A stretch of 64,000 bases of DNA from Cellulomonas humilata (GCF_030814415.1 NZ_JAUSVB010000002.1:558001-622000), one strand, 5' to 3'. Shown: positions 7,320-15,079, counted from the first letter of the stretch. Numbers and translations: made by a program. The notes: generated by a model not told the origin, from the sequence alone.

Positions 7320-9056
7320 GTGCCGATGGGCCGACGACGTGCTGCGGTCGTCGCAGCCCTGCTCGTCGTGGTCGCCCTCGCCGGGTGCACCGATGACGGG
7401 GGAGCGGTCGAGCCCTCGGCGACGACGGCCACGCCCACACCGACACCCACGCCGACGCCGACCCCGGTGTCCGCGCAGGTCGGAGCACCTGCCGAGGCCG
7501 CGACGGTCCTCCCGGCGGCCACCCCGCAGGACGCGGCGCTCGAGGCATCCCGTGCCGTCTTCCTGACTGCTCCCGTCGTGGTCGTCGCGCCGACCGACGA
7601 CGTCGCCGCGCAGCTCACCGCCGCCTCGGCGGCCGTGGCGCTCGGCGCCCCCGTCCTGCTGATCGGGCCCGCGACCGATCCTGCTCCGCTCCTCGCCGAG
7701 CTGGTCCGGCTCGACGCCGAGGCGGTGCTCGCGGTCGGGGCGGTCACCCTGACGCCGCCGAGCGCCGTCACCGTCGTGCCCGTGCCGGCCGGCGCGGGCG
7801 CTGATGCGCTGCGCGCAGCGACCGGGGCGCGGTTCGGGGCACCCACCGAGGTGACCGCCGGACAGGAGGCCGGCACGGTCCGCGCGCTCACCGGGCCGCG
7901 ACCGGCGGTGCTCGTCGTCCCCGGTGCGATCCCCACCCCGACGTCGAGCGCTCCGACGGCGTCCGGGACCCCGTCGCCGACGCCGTCGCTGCCAGGGGCG
8001 CGCCCGCCGGCGGCCGTCGTCGGCACCGTCGCGCTCACCGGCGTCGGCGTCGACCCGCTCGCCGCGCTCGCGACGCTCCGGGCAGCCGGGGTGCCGGTGC
8101 TCGACGCCCCCGGTGGCGACCCGCGCGCCACGACGCCCGGGGTCCAGGCGATCGCGGCGGCCGCGCCGGAGCACACGATCGCGCTCGGGGCTGCGTTCGG
8201 ACCGCCGGACCAGCTCGCCCGCCGGGTGGCCACCGCGTCGACCGGGGTGCTCCTGGGTGGCGGCGGGCAGCTGGTGTTCCCGCAGGTCCCGGGCGTGCCA
8301 GGGAAGAAGTACGTCGCCCTCTACGGCACGCCGGGCTCGGCGGCGCTCGGCGTGCTCGGGGAGCAGGACGTGCCCGCGACGCTGGCTCGCGCCGACGCGA
8401 CCGCGGCGCCGTACCGGACCCTCACCACGGACGCCGTCGTGCCTGCCGTGGAGATCATCGCGACGATCGCCTCAGCGGGACCGGGCGACGACGGCAACTA
8501 CTCCGACGAGCGGCCCGTCGAGGCGCTGCGTCCGTTGGTGGAGGCCGCAGGAGCGGCGGGCATGGCGGTCGTCCTCGACCTGCAGCCCGGCCGCACGGAC
8601 TTCCTCACGCAGGCGCAGCAGTACGCCGACCTGCTGGCGCTCCCGTACGTCGGGCTCGCGCTCGACCCCGAGTGGCGGCTGGCCCCCGACCAGGTGCACC
8701 TGCGCCAGATCGGCTCCGTCGGCATCGACGAGGTCAACGGCGTCTCGGCCTGGCTCGCGGACTTCACGGCGCAGCGTGCCCTGCCGCAGAAGATGCTCGT
8801 CCTGCACCAGTTCGCGGGTCGGATGATCCAGGACCGCGCCCGGCTCGACGTCTCCCGCGACGAGCTGGCGATCGTGATCCACGTCGACGGCCAGGGCTCG
8901 CAGCCGGCCAAGGCGGGCACCTGGAACGCGCTGCGCACGGACGCGCCGCCCGTGCACTGGGGGTGGAAGAACTTCTTCGACGAGGACGTCCCCATGCTGG
9001 ACCCGACGCAGACGTACCAGGTCCAGCCGGTGCCGGACCTGGTCAGCTACCAGTAG
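7320..9056 (+). CDS. Secreted lipoprotein with CWB2-like N-terminal half, function unknown
   Basis: 578-residue predicted lipoprotein. GTG 7320 follows an AGGAGGT at 7307-7313, and the signal peptide ends in a lipobox LAGC with the modified Cys at residue 23. A Thr-Pro linker (residues about 38-48) leads to a region resembling cell-wall-binding repeat 2: LGAPVLLIG followed by ELVRLDAEAVLAVGAV, a pattern that recurs after a second Pro/Thr linker near residue 210. The C-terminal 250 residues look like a TIM-barrel-type enzyme fold (YADLLALPYVGLALDPEW, QKMLVLHQFAGRMI, IVIHVDGQG), but I cannot assign an activity. It probably acts on or outside the cell surface. ATG 7326 is an alternative start. 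Its end overlaps the small gene on the other strand by 14 bases. Confidence 0.8.
   Translation: MPMGRRRAAVVAALLVVVALAGCTDDGGAVEPSATTATPTPTPTPTPTPVSAQVGAPAEAATVLPAATPQDAALEASRAVFLTAPVVVVAPTDDVAAQLTAASAAVALGAPVLLIGPATDPAPLLAELVRLDAEAVLAVGAVTLTPPSAVTVVPVPAGAGADALRAATGARFGAPTEVTAGQEAGTVRALTGPRPAVLVVPGAIPTPTSSAPTASGTPSPTPSLPGARPPAAVVGTVALTGVGVDPLAALATLRAAGVPVLDAPGGDPRATTPGVQAIAAAAPEHTIALGAAFGPPDQLARRVATASTGVLLGGGGQLVFPQVPGVPGKKYVALYGTPGSAALGVLGEQDVPATLARADATAAPYRTLTTDAVVPAVEIIATIASAGPGDDGNYSDERPVEALRPLVEAAGAAGMAVVLDLQPGRTDFLTQAQQYADLLALPYVGLALDPEWRLAPDQVHLRQIGSVGIDEVNGVSAWLADFTAQRALPQKMLVLHQFAGRMIQDRARLDVSRDELAIVIHVDGQGSQPAKAGTWNALRTDAPPVHWGWKNFFDEDVPMLDPTQTYQVQPVPDLVSYQ
7431..7466 (+). repeat. 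Thr-Pro codon repeat in lipoprotein linker
   Basis: ACGCCC/ACACCG-type hexamers repeat about six times and encode a (Thr-Pro)n linker just after the lipidated N-terminus. It is probably a wall-spanning spacer and is prone to slippage in length. Confidence 0.6.
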
Positions 9057-9258
9057 TGCTGCCACCGGTTCCGCGTTCCACCAGGAAGGTCCGGCCGCGC
9101 GCGTCGACGACCCGGTCGAACTGCTGCTGGAGCTCGGTGTCGCGGGCCACCTCGTCGTCGGTCAGCACCTTGCGGGGGCCGCGGATGTTGCCCACCTGCG
9201 CGGGGCCCAGGTACGTCAGCCACCACTCGGTCATGTCACGGCGCTGCTTCTTCGGCAC
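9043..9258 (-). CDS. Small conserved-looking hypothetical protein
   Basis: 71-residue soluble protein starting MPKKQRRDMTEWW and containing GNIRGPRKVLTDDE. I do not recognise the family. GTG 9258 is preferred over GTG 9264 because AGGAG (9268-9264 on the minus strand) then sits 5 bases upstream. A -10-like TATAGT at 9291-9286 gives a normal short leader. It is divergent from the MarR-type regulator, so it may be a target of that regulator (inference). Codon use matches its neighbours, and the clear ribosome site and promoter argue that it is real. Its 3' end overlaps the lipoprotein gene by 14 bases. Confidence 0.65.
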   Translation of the reverse strand: MPKKQRRDMTEWWLTYLGPAQVGNIRGPRKVLTDDEVARDTELQQQFDRVVDARGRTFLVERGTGGSTTGS

Positions 9259-9275
9259 GAGCACTCCTCGGTAGT

Positions 9276-9300
9276 TCGTGCCCTAACTATATGCACACGA
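9276..9300. promoter_or_regulatory. Candidate MarR-family operator in a divergent promoter region
   Basis: TCGTG (9276-9280) and CACGA (9296-9300) form an inverted repeat. It brackets the minus-strand -10 TATAGT (9291-9286) and lies just upstream of the plus-strand -10 TAAGAT at 9303. This position suits autoregulation by the adjacent MarR-type protein. No binding evidence is available. Confidence 0.4.
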
Positions 9301-9302
9301 CG

Positions 9303-9308
9303 TAAGAT
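9303..9308 (+). promoter_or_regulatory. -10 box (TAAGAT) of the MarR-family gene
   Basis: TAAGAT ends 7 bases before ATG 9316, implying a leaderless transcript. Confidence 0.5.
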
Positions 9309-9315
9309 CGCGGAC

Positions 9316-9750
9316 ATGGACGATCCGCTCGCCGTCGAGGCCCAGGTCTGCCTGACCATGTCCGCCGCGGCCCGCAGCCTGGTCGCGTTCTACCGTCCGC
9401 TGCTCGAGCCGCTCGGGCTGACGCACCCGCAGTACCTCGCGATGCTCGCCCTCTGGCAGTACGGGCGGCTGTCGCTCAAGGACCTCGCCGCGCTGCTCCA
9501 CCTCGAGCCGGCCACGGCGTCGCCGCTGGTCAAGCGGCTGGAGTCCATGGGGCTCGTCCGGCGCGAGCGGGCCGCCGACGACGAGCGCGCGCTCGACATC
9601 GTCGTCACCGACGCCGGCCGGGCGATGCGCGCTTCCGCCGTCGGGATCCCCGGCGCGATGGTGGACGGCCTCGGCCTGACGCCCGAGCAGATCGAGCAGA
9701 TCCGCAGCGCGGCGGAGCTCCTGATCGCTGCGGCCGCCCCTACGGCCTGA
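9316..9750 (+). CDS. MarR-family regulator, OhrR-like
   Basis: 144-residue winged-helix regulator. The N-terminal helix carries a Cys (QVCLTMSAAARSLVAFYRPL) in the position of the peroxide-sensing cysteine of OhrR, and GLTHPQYLAMLALW is a family-typical block. The recognition helix and wing are at about residues 57-90 (LSLKDLAALLHLEPATASPLVKRL, RERAADDERALDI). OhrR proteins repress an organic-hydroperoxide resistance gene and release DNA when the Cys is oxidised. No ohr gene is adjacent, so the target is unclear; the divergent small gene is one candidate. The gene converges on the VOC gene with an 11-base overlap. Confidence 0.85.
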   Translation: MDDPLAVEAQVCLTMSAAARSLVAFYRPLLEPLGLTHPQYLAMLALWQYGRLSLKDLAALLHLEPATASPLVKRLESMGLVRRERAADDERALDIVVTDAGRAMRASAVGIPGAMVDGLGLTPEQIEQIRSAAELLIAAAAPTA

Positions 9751-10108
9751 GCATCTGCTGCACGGCCCAGCGGTTGCCGTCGGGGTCCGCGAAGAACGTG
9801 AACCGACCCCACGGGAAGTCGACCACGGGCTCCGCGGCGACTCCGCGCCCGACCAGGACTGCGTAGACGGCGTCCGCGTCGTCGACGACGACCTGCAGGC
9901 CCTGCTGCGTGCCCGGCGCCATCGAGGTCATGTTCACGTCGAGCACGATCGAGCAGGCCGAGCCCGGGGGAGTGAGCTGCACGAACCGCAGGTTCTCGTC
10001 GACCGGGATGTCGTGGTCGGCGACGAAGCCGACCTGGTCGACGTAGAACGCCTTCGCGCGGTCGATGTCGGTCACGGGAACGGAGACGAGCTCGAGCTTC
10101 ATGTCCAT
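9740..10108 (-). CDS. VOC-fold (glyoxalase/bleomycin-resistance-like) protein
   Basis: 122-residue vicinal-oxygen-chelate protein made of two beta-alpha-beta-beta-beta units: LELVSVPVTDIDRAKAFYVD at the N-terminus and VVDFPWGRFTFFADPDGNRW at the C-terminus. The 'FxFFADPDGNxW' end is typical of the family. Members range from metal-dependent lyases and dioxygenases to drug-binding proteins, and the substrate cannot be read here. ATG 10108 follows AGGAGA 6 bases upstream; a longer reading frame upstream lacks support. It is divergent from the LLM oxidoreductase, with about 110 bases between starts. Confidence 0.88.
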   Translation of the reverse strand: MDMKLELVSVPVTDIDRAKAFYVDQVGFVADHDIPVDENLRFVQLTPPGSACSIVLDVNMTSMAPGTQQGLQVVVDDADAVYAVLVGRGVAAEPVVDFPWGRFTFFADPDGNRWAVQQMLRP

Positions 10109-10152
10109 CGGAGATCTCCTCGGTGGGGGTGTTCGACCAGCATCCGCGCCGA

Positions 10153-10168
10153 ACAGGTCAGATCCTGT
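10153..10168. promoter_or_regulatory. Inverted repeat between VOC and LLM genes
   Basis: ACAGG (10153-10157) and CCTGT (10164-10168) form a 16-base dyad centred between two divergent starts. It is a possible shared operator, with no known family assigned. Confidence 0.3.
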
Positions 10169-10204
10169 CCGCTTCTCGAACCGGCCCACATGGCCGATCC
10201 TCCG

Positions 10205-10210
10205 TAGGCT
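10205..10210 (+). promoter_or_regulatory. -10 box (TAGGCT) of the LLM gene
   Basis: TAGGCT ends 7 bases before ATG 10218. This predicts a leaderless mRNA and fixes the start. Confidence 0.5.
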
Positions 10211-10217
10211 CGACTCC

Positions 10218-10994
10218 ATGACGCACCCCATCCGCATCGGAGTCCAGCTCCAGCCGCAGCACGCCGACTACGCCCAGATCCGCGACGCCGTGCGCCGCGC
10301 CGAGGACCTCGGTGTCGACATCATCTTCAACTGGGACCACTTCTTCCCGCTCAGCGGAGACCCGGACGGCAAGCACTTCGAGTGCTGGACGATGCTCGGC
10401 GCCTGGGCGGAGCAGACCAGCCGTGTGCAGATCGGTGCGCTGGTGACCTGCAACTCCTACCGGAACCCCGAGCTGCTGGCGGACATGGCCCGCACGGTCG
10501 ACCACATCAGCGGTGGCCGCCTGATCCTCGGCATCGGAGCGGGCTGGTTCGAGAAGGACTACGACCAGTTCGGCTACGAGTTCGGCACGGCGGGCTCGCG
10601 GATCGCGGACCTGGCGCAGGCGATGCCGCGCATCACGGCCCGCTGGGCGGCGTCCAACCCGGTGCCGACCCGGCAGATCCCCGTGATGATCGGTGGCGGC
10701 GGCGAGCGCAAGACCCTGCGGGTCGTCGCGGAGCACGCCGACCTGTGGCACTCGTTCGGTGACGTCCACACGCTGGTCCGCAAGAGCGCGATCCTCGACG
10801 AGCACGGCGCCGCCGTCGGTCGGGACACGGCTGGGCTGGTCGAGCGGTCCGTCGGCGTCGGGGCGCCCCCGAGCGAGGTCGCCGACGCGCTCGTCGCCGC
10901 CGGGGTCACGCTCTTCACGGTCGGCACGAGCGGGCCGGACTACGACCTGTCGCTGGCGGCCGAGTGGGTCGCCTGGCGCGACGCGCAGGGCTGA
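10218..10994 (+). CDS. LLM-class (luciferase-like, probably F420-dependent) oxidoreductase
   Basis: 258-residue TIM-barrel oxidoreductase of the bacterial-luciferase-like family; actinobacterial members mostly use coenzyme F420. Family features include RIGVQLQPQHADYAQIRDAVRRAE at the start, the metal-free barrel strand VDIIFNWDHFFP, then TSRVQIGALVTCNSYRNPELLADMARTVDHISGGRLILGIGAGWFEKDY, and later IPVMIGGGGERKTLRVVAEHADLW. (Strings are joined from adjacent blocks around residues 5-30, 33-45, 70-118 and 150-180.) It is slightly short for the class. The substrate is unknown. ATG 10218 is set by the adjacent -10 box. No F420 biosynthesis genes are nearby. Confidence 0.9.
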   Translation: MTHPIRIGVQLQPQHADYAQIRDAVRRAEDLGVDIIFNWDHFFPLSGDPDGKHFECWTMLGAWAEQTSRVQIGALVTCNSYRNPELLADMARTVDHISGGRLILGIGAGWFEKDYDQFGYEFGTAGSRIADLAQAMPRITARWAASNPVPTRQIPVMIGGGGERKTLRVVAEHADLWHSFGDVHTLVRKSAILDEHGAAVGRDTAGLVERSVGVGAPPSEVADALVAAGVTLFTVGTSGPDYDLSLAAEWVAWRDAQG

Positions 10995-11020
10995 CCCGGC
11001 CTGACCGGGTCGGCCCCGCA

Positions 11021-11026
11021 TAGGCT
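11021..11026 (+). promoter_or_regulatory. -10 box (TAGGCT) of the phosphoesterase gene
   Basis: The hexamer is identical to that of the preceding gene and ends 8 bases before ATG 11035, so the mRNA is probably leaderless. Confidence 0.5.
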
Positions 11027-11034
11027 CGGGTGCG

Positions 11035-12660
11035 ATGAGCGACCCGAGCAGCCCCGAGGTGCGCGCCGAGCGACGGTGGTGGCCACGGGTCCTCCTGCTG
11101 GTCGCCGCCGTGCTCGTCGCGCTCACCTTCGGGATCACGACGGCGTCGGTCGAGAGCAGCCTCGGACCGCACGAGGCCAGGTACGACGTCACCACCGACG
11201 ACACGGTGACCATCGACCTGGGCCCGCTCGGCACGCTCCAGATCGACTCGCCGCTGCCCCTGACGCTCGGCGTCCGGGTGACGGTGCAGGAGATCCCGGC
11301 GTCGGTCACCGAGCTGGACCAGGCGCGCACCCTGGCCGCGCTCAGCGGCGACCTGCAGAGCTACCTGCAGTTCTTCTCCGGTCCGCAGGCGACGATCCAG
11401 GACGTGGCGCGGGCTCTCGGCGCCGACGCGCTCGAACGGACCGTGCTGGCGCTCGCGCTGCTGGTCGGTGGGTGGTACCTCGTGCGCTTCCTGGTCGGCG
11501 CGGCCCGGCGGGCGGAACTGCACGACCGGGTGCGGCCGCACCTGCGGTCCGTCGTCGTCGCGATCGTCGTCGTCGGGCTCGTGGGCACCGTCCTGACGTC
11601 GAGCATCGGGCGGCGCGACCGGCCGTCGGTGTCGCAGCGTGCGTCGACGGTGTTCGACGGCACGCCGCTCGAAGGCGCTCGGGTGACGGGCCGGCTCGGC
11701 GGTGTCATCGACACCTACGGCGGGCAGGTCATCGCCGAGCTGCGCAAGAACGAGCAGTTCTACGCGAAGGCGAACACGTCGCTGCAGGTCGCCTGGGACG
11801 AGCGGCAGGAGCTCCTCACCTCCCGCCCGGAGCCCACCAGCAGCGGGAGCCCGTCGCCTGAGGCGAGCGAGCCGGAGGACGACGCGGACCTGGTCACGGT
11901 CGTCGTCGTGTCCGACCTGCACTGCAACGTGGGGATGGCGCCCCTGATCCGCACGGTCGTGGAGGCCTCGGAGGCCGACCTCGTCCTCGACGCCGGGGAC
12001 ACGACGATCAACGGGACCTCGGTCGAGCAGTACTGCGTGACGACCTTCGCGCGCGCGGTGCCCGCCGGCGTGGAGCTGGTGACGTCGCCGGGCAACCACG
12101 ACTCCGCCGAGACGTCGAAGAACTACGCCCGGGCCGGGGCCACCGTGCTGGACGGCGCCGTGGTCGAGGTGGCCGGCCTGCGCATCCTGGGCGACAGCGA
12201 CCCGAACGCGACACGGGTCGGAGCCGGTGGCACGGCCCAGGCGGGCAAGGAGTCCTCGGCCGAGGAGGCGCAGCGCCTCGCCGACGTCGCGTGCGACGAC
12301 GACGACGGAGTCGACCTGCTTCTCATCCACTCCCCGGCGGTCGGCGAGCCGACCTTGCAGAGCGGCTGCGCGCCGGCCCAGATCTCGGGCCACCTGCACC
12401 GCCGGTACGGTCCCGAGCGGGTGGACGACGCCGTCCGTTACATCAGCTCGAGCACCGCCGGTGCGACGCTCGGCCAGCCCACCGTCGGACCGCTGAACGG
12501 TGTCGCCGAGATGACCGTGCTGCGCTGGAATCCCGACCTCCGACGGTTCGTCGACTACCAGCTGATCCAGGTGCGACCGGACGCCACCGCGACCGTCTCG
12601 CCACGCCTCACGTGGCCGGCCGCTCTTCCACCCTCGGTCGGCGGTCCTTCACCCGTGTGA
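11035..12660 (+). CDS. Membrane-anchored metallophosphoesterase
   Basis: 541-residue protein with an N-terminal transmembrane helix (about 15-36), an extracellular region, two more helices (about 132-158 and 170-190), then a calcineurin-like phosphoesterase domain from about residue 285. The dinuclear-metal motifs are all visible: VVVSDLHCN, LVLDAGDTT, TSPGNHDS, LLLIHSP and ISGHLHRR. The helix count places the catalytic domain probably outside the cell (inference). Substrate unknown. A compact hairpin follows the stop and may pair alternatively with the coding end. Monocistronic. Confidence 0.9.
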   Translation: MSDPSSPEVRAERRWWPRVLLLVAAVLVALTFGITTASVESSLGPHEARYDVTTDDTVTIDLGPLGTLQIDSPLPLTLGVRVTVQEIPASVTELDQARTLAALSGDLQSYLQFFSGPQATIQDVARALGADALERTVLALALLVGGWYLVRFLVGAARRAELHDRVRPHLRSVVVAIVVVGLVGTVLTSSIGRRDRPSVSQRASTVFDGTPLEGARVTGRLGGVIDTYGGQVIAELRKNEQFYAKANTSLQVAWDERQELLTSRPEPTSSGSPSPEASEPEDDADLVTVVVVSDLHCNVGMAPLIRTVVEASEADLVLDAGDTTINGTSVEQYCVTTFARAVPAGVELVTSPGNHDSAETSKNYARAGATVLDGAVVEVAGLRILGDSDPNATRVGAGGTAQAGKESSAEEAQRLADVACDDDDGVDLLLIHSPAVGEPTLQSGCAPAQISGHLHRRYGPERVDDAVRYISSSTAGATLGQPTVGPLNGVAEMTVLRWNPDLRRFVDYQLIQVRPDATATVSPRLTWPAALPPSVGGPSPV

Positions 12661-12692
12661 TCTGCGCCACCCTGACCTAGGGTGGAAGAGCG
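12621..12692 (+). promoter_or_regulatory. Mutually exclusive RNA hairpins at the phosphoesterase gene end
   Basis: A short 7-bp hairpin (12667-12673 with 12679-12685, CCACCCT/AGGGTGG, 5-base loop) could act as a terminator. The same right arm is part of a 14-base segment (12679-12692) that pairs perfectly with 12621-12634 inside the coding end. Both pairings cannot form together, so this resembles a terminator/antiterminator arrangement. Function is inferred. Confidence 0.45.
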
Positions 12693-12757
12693 ACCCCACC
12701 TGGGCTGTCAGGTCGGGCCGTGCAAGGGGGTGGGTAGGTGGCCCGGGGAGCCGAGTC

Positions 12758-14311
12758 GTGAACGGCCGGGGGCGGGACGCGAAGGCGCGTCCCGTCGTTC
12801 GCGCCGCGCTGGTCAGCGCCTGCGTGCTCGTCGGCACCGTCGTGCTCGCCCCGTCGGCGCTCGCGTCGTCCGGTGAGGCTGAGCTCCGCCCCGGCGAGAC
12901 TCTGCAGTCGGGGGAGGGCCTCGTCTCGGCGGACGGGACGCAGACCCTGGTGGTTCAGCCCGACGGGATGCTCGCGCTGTTCGGCGCCGAACCCGATCCC
13001 CGGTGGGTGTCCGGTCCCGCGGTGCCCGGGTCGTCGCTGGTGGTCGCCGAGAGCGGCGACGTGACCCTGACCGCCCCCGGCGGCACCGTCAGCTGGCGCC
13101 CGGACGCGCCGGCGACCATCGGGTCGCGACTCGTCCTGCAGGACGACGGCGACCTCGTCGTGCTCGACCCGCAGGGCTCGCGGGTGTGGGAGTCCGGCAC
13201 GGCCGTCCGGCCCTCGATCCTGTCGTCGGGCGGCGTCCTGGAGCCCGGCGACGCCCTGTCCTCGCCCGACGGACGCCAAACGCTCCTCGTGCTCGACGAC
13301 GGGGACGTCGCCCTGCTCGGCCCGGACGCCACGACCCGGTGGTCGACGGGCACCGACGAGCCGGGCGCCAGCCTGACCCTGCGCGAGGACGGCGACCTCG
13401 TCGTCACCGACGCCGACGGCGATCGCGTCTGGCGCAGCCGGACCGCCGGGAACCCCGGCTCGTCGCTCGTCCTGCAGGACGACGGTGACCTCGTCCTCTA
13501 CGACGCCACCGGGACGGCGGTGTGGAGCACCGAGACGGTGATCGGCCCGTCCTCCCTGGTCAGCGGCGTCCCGATGGCAGTCGGCGGAGAGCTCAGCTCG
13601 CCGGACGGGCACTTGCACCTGCGGCTGGTGGCCGACGGGCTCGTGCTCGAGTACGACGACACGGTCGTGTGGACCGCGGACGCGCCCGGCGCGGCGGGCC
13701 TGGCAGTCCAGGACGACGGGAACGTGGTCGTGACCGGTGCGGACGGTGCAGCCCTGTGGGCGAGCGCGACCCCGGGCAACCCGGGAGCGACCCTCCTGCT
13801 CGAGGAGGGTGCGCTGCTGCTGCACGCAGCGACGGGCCAGGAGCTGTGGCGCGTCGACGTGCCGGCCGACGTGATGGTGCGCCACCAGGTGGCGACGGAC
13901 TGCGACGACGTCACCGCGCCGGTCCCGCAGGAGGACACCGTGGTCACCGCGCAGGGCGTGCGCGTCCACCCGTGCCTCGCCGACGCGCTCGACTCGCTGA
14001 TGACCACCGCGCAGGCCGACGGCATCGACCTGCGCGCCTGGGGCTGGCGCAGCTCCAGCCAGCAGATCGCGCTGCGCGCCGCCAACTGCAGCCCCACCGA
14101 GGCGGACCCGACCGTCGTCGCGTGCCGACCGCAGACCGCGCCGCCGGGCACGTCCCGCCACGAGCGCGGCCTCGCGCTCGACTTCACGGTGGACGGAAAG
14201 GTCCTGCGCGCCGGGTCGCCCGCGTACCTGTGGCTGACCCAGAACGCGGCCGCCTACGGGCTGGAGAACCTGCCGGGCGAGCCGTGGCACTGGAGCGTCG
14301 ACGGCTGGTGA
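12758..14311 (+). CDS. Secreted bulb-type lectin / VanY (M15) D,D-carboxypeptidase-like fusion
   Basis: 517-residue secreted protein. The signal peptide covers about residues 1-37 (AALVSACVLVGTVVLAPSALA). Residues about 45-370 hold repeated bulb-type (B-type) lectin units such as LVLQDDGDLVVLD and LVLQDDGDLVLYD, corresponding to the QxDxNxVxY sugar-binding motif with Asp often replacing Asn. The last 130 residues are a peptidase M15B/VanY domain with zinc-site motifs SRHERGLALDF (near 466) and PWHWS at the end. The likely role is trimming D-Ala or cleaving wall peptides while bound to glycans (inference). GTG 12758 is the only start that gives a proper signal peptide. Confidence 0.9.
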   Translation: MNGRGRDAKARPVVRAALVSACVLVGTVVLAPSALASSGEAELRPGETLQSGEGLVSADGTQTLVVQPDGMLALFGAEPDPRWVSGPAVPGSSLVVAESGDVTLTAPGGTVSWRPDAPATIGSRLVLQDDGDLVVLDPQGSRVWESGTAVRPSILSSGGVLEPGDALSSPDGRQTLLVLDDGDVALLGPDATTRWSTGTDEPGASLTLREDGDLVVTDADGDRVWRSRTAGNPGSSLVLQDDGDLVLYDATGTAVWSTETVIGPSSLVSGVPMAVGGELSSPDGHLHLRLVADGLVLEYDDTVVWTADAPGAAGLAVQDDGNVVVTGADGAALWASATPGNPGATLLLEEGALLLHAATGQELWRVDVPADVMVRHQVATDCDDVTAPVPQEDTVVTAQGVRVHPCLADALDSLMTTAQADGIDLRAWGWRSSSQQIALRAANCSPTEADPTVVACRPQTAPPGTSRHERGLALDFTVDGKVLRAGSPAYLWLTQNAAAYGLENLPGEPWHWSVDGW

Positions 14312-14317
14312 GCGCCC

Positions 14318-14323
14318 TACGCT
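14318..14323 (+). promoter_or_regulatory. -10 box (TACGCT) of the MntR-like gene
   Basis: TACGCT ends 7 bases before GTG 14331. It lies only 7 bases after the previous stop, so the regulator has its own leaderless promoter. Confidence 0.45.
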
Positions 14324-14330
14324 GGACGCC

Positions 14331-15008
14331 GTGAGCACTCCGACGACACCCGAGCTGAGCGCCGTCACCCAGGACTACCTCAAGGTCGTGTGGTCGGCGC
14401 GCGAGTGGTCGGAGCAGCCCGTCACCACCAAGATGCTGGCCACCCGCCTCGGCGTCGGGGCGTCCACCGTCTCGGAGACCGTCCGGCGGCTCGCCGACAG
14501 CGGCCTGGTCACCCACCAGCCCTACGGTGCCGTCGAGCTCACGGCCGCCGGCGAGCGGCACGCGCTCGCGGTCGTGCGCCGGCACCGGCTGATCGAGACC
14601 TTCCTCGTGGAGATGCTCGGGTACGGGTGGGACGAGGTCCACGACGAGGCCGAGGTGCTGGAGCACGCGGTCTCCGACCTCTTCGTGGAGCGCCTGGCCG
14701 CGCAGCTCGGTCACCCCACCCGGGACCCGCACGGCGACCCGATCCCCGGCCCCGACGGCTCCCTCGACATCCCCGCGGCCAGCGTGCTGTGGGACGTCGC
14801 GCCGGGGGAGTGGGCGGTCGCGCGGATCTCCGACGCGGACCCCGGGCTGCTCCGGTACCTGGAGTCGGTCGACCTGCTGCTGGACGCGCCGGTCACCGTG
14901 GTGGAGCGCCGCACGGTCGCCGGGGTGATCTCGGTGCGGGTCGCCGGCGCGACGGTCGACCTCGGCGAGGTGGCGGCGCGCGCCATCTGGCTGGTCCCCG
15001 TCGGCTGA
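14331..15008 (+). CDS. DtxR-family metal-dependent regulator, MntR-like metal site
   Basis: 225-residue regulator with an N-terminal winged helix (TTKMLATRLGVGASTVSETVRRL, read at about 25-50), a dimerisation/metal domain (RHRLIETFLVEMLGYGWDEV) and a C-terminal SH3/FeoA-like domain. In DtxR and IdeR the primary iron site uses Met10 and Cys102. Here the equivalent positions are Asp15 (TQDYLKV) and Glu108 (in HDEAEVLEH), with Glu111 and His112 kept. Asp and Glu at these places are the hallmark of manganese-responsive MntR, so a Mn-sensing role is more likely than iron sensing. No Mn transporter is adjacent. The following MFS gene is in the same reading frame after the stop. Confidence 0.85.
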   Translation: MSTPTTPELSAVTQDYLKVVWSAREWSEQPVTTKMLATRLGVGASTVSETVRRLADSGLVTHQPYGAVELTAAGERHALAVVRRHRLIETFLVEMLGYGWDEVHDEAEVLEHAVSDLFVERLAAQLGHPTRDPHGDPIPGPDGSLDIPAASVLWDVAPGEWAVARISDADPGLLRYLESVDLLLDAPVTVVERRTVAGVISVRVAGATVDLGEVAARAIWLVPVG

Positions 15009-15067
15009 CACCCCGTACGCTGGTCGGCATCCACCGGAGCTGACGACGGCGCACTCCGCACCGCGAT

Positions 15068-15079
15068 CGAATCGATTCG
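15068..15079. promoter_or_regulatory. Perfect 12-base palindrome upstream of the MFS gene
   Basis: CGAATCGATTCG is a perfect palindrome with a central CG, the style of LacI/GalR-family operators. It lies 3 bases before the ribosome site GGAGG at 15083-15087. The regulator is unknown. Confidence 0.4.

Noticed and set aside
10109..10237. Longer 165-codon form of the VOC protein
   Set aside because: The extra N-terminus has no fold match, and AGGAGA sits directly before ATG 10108.
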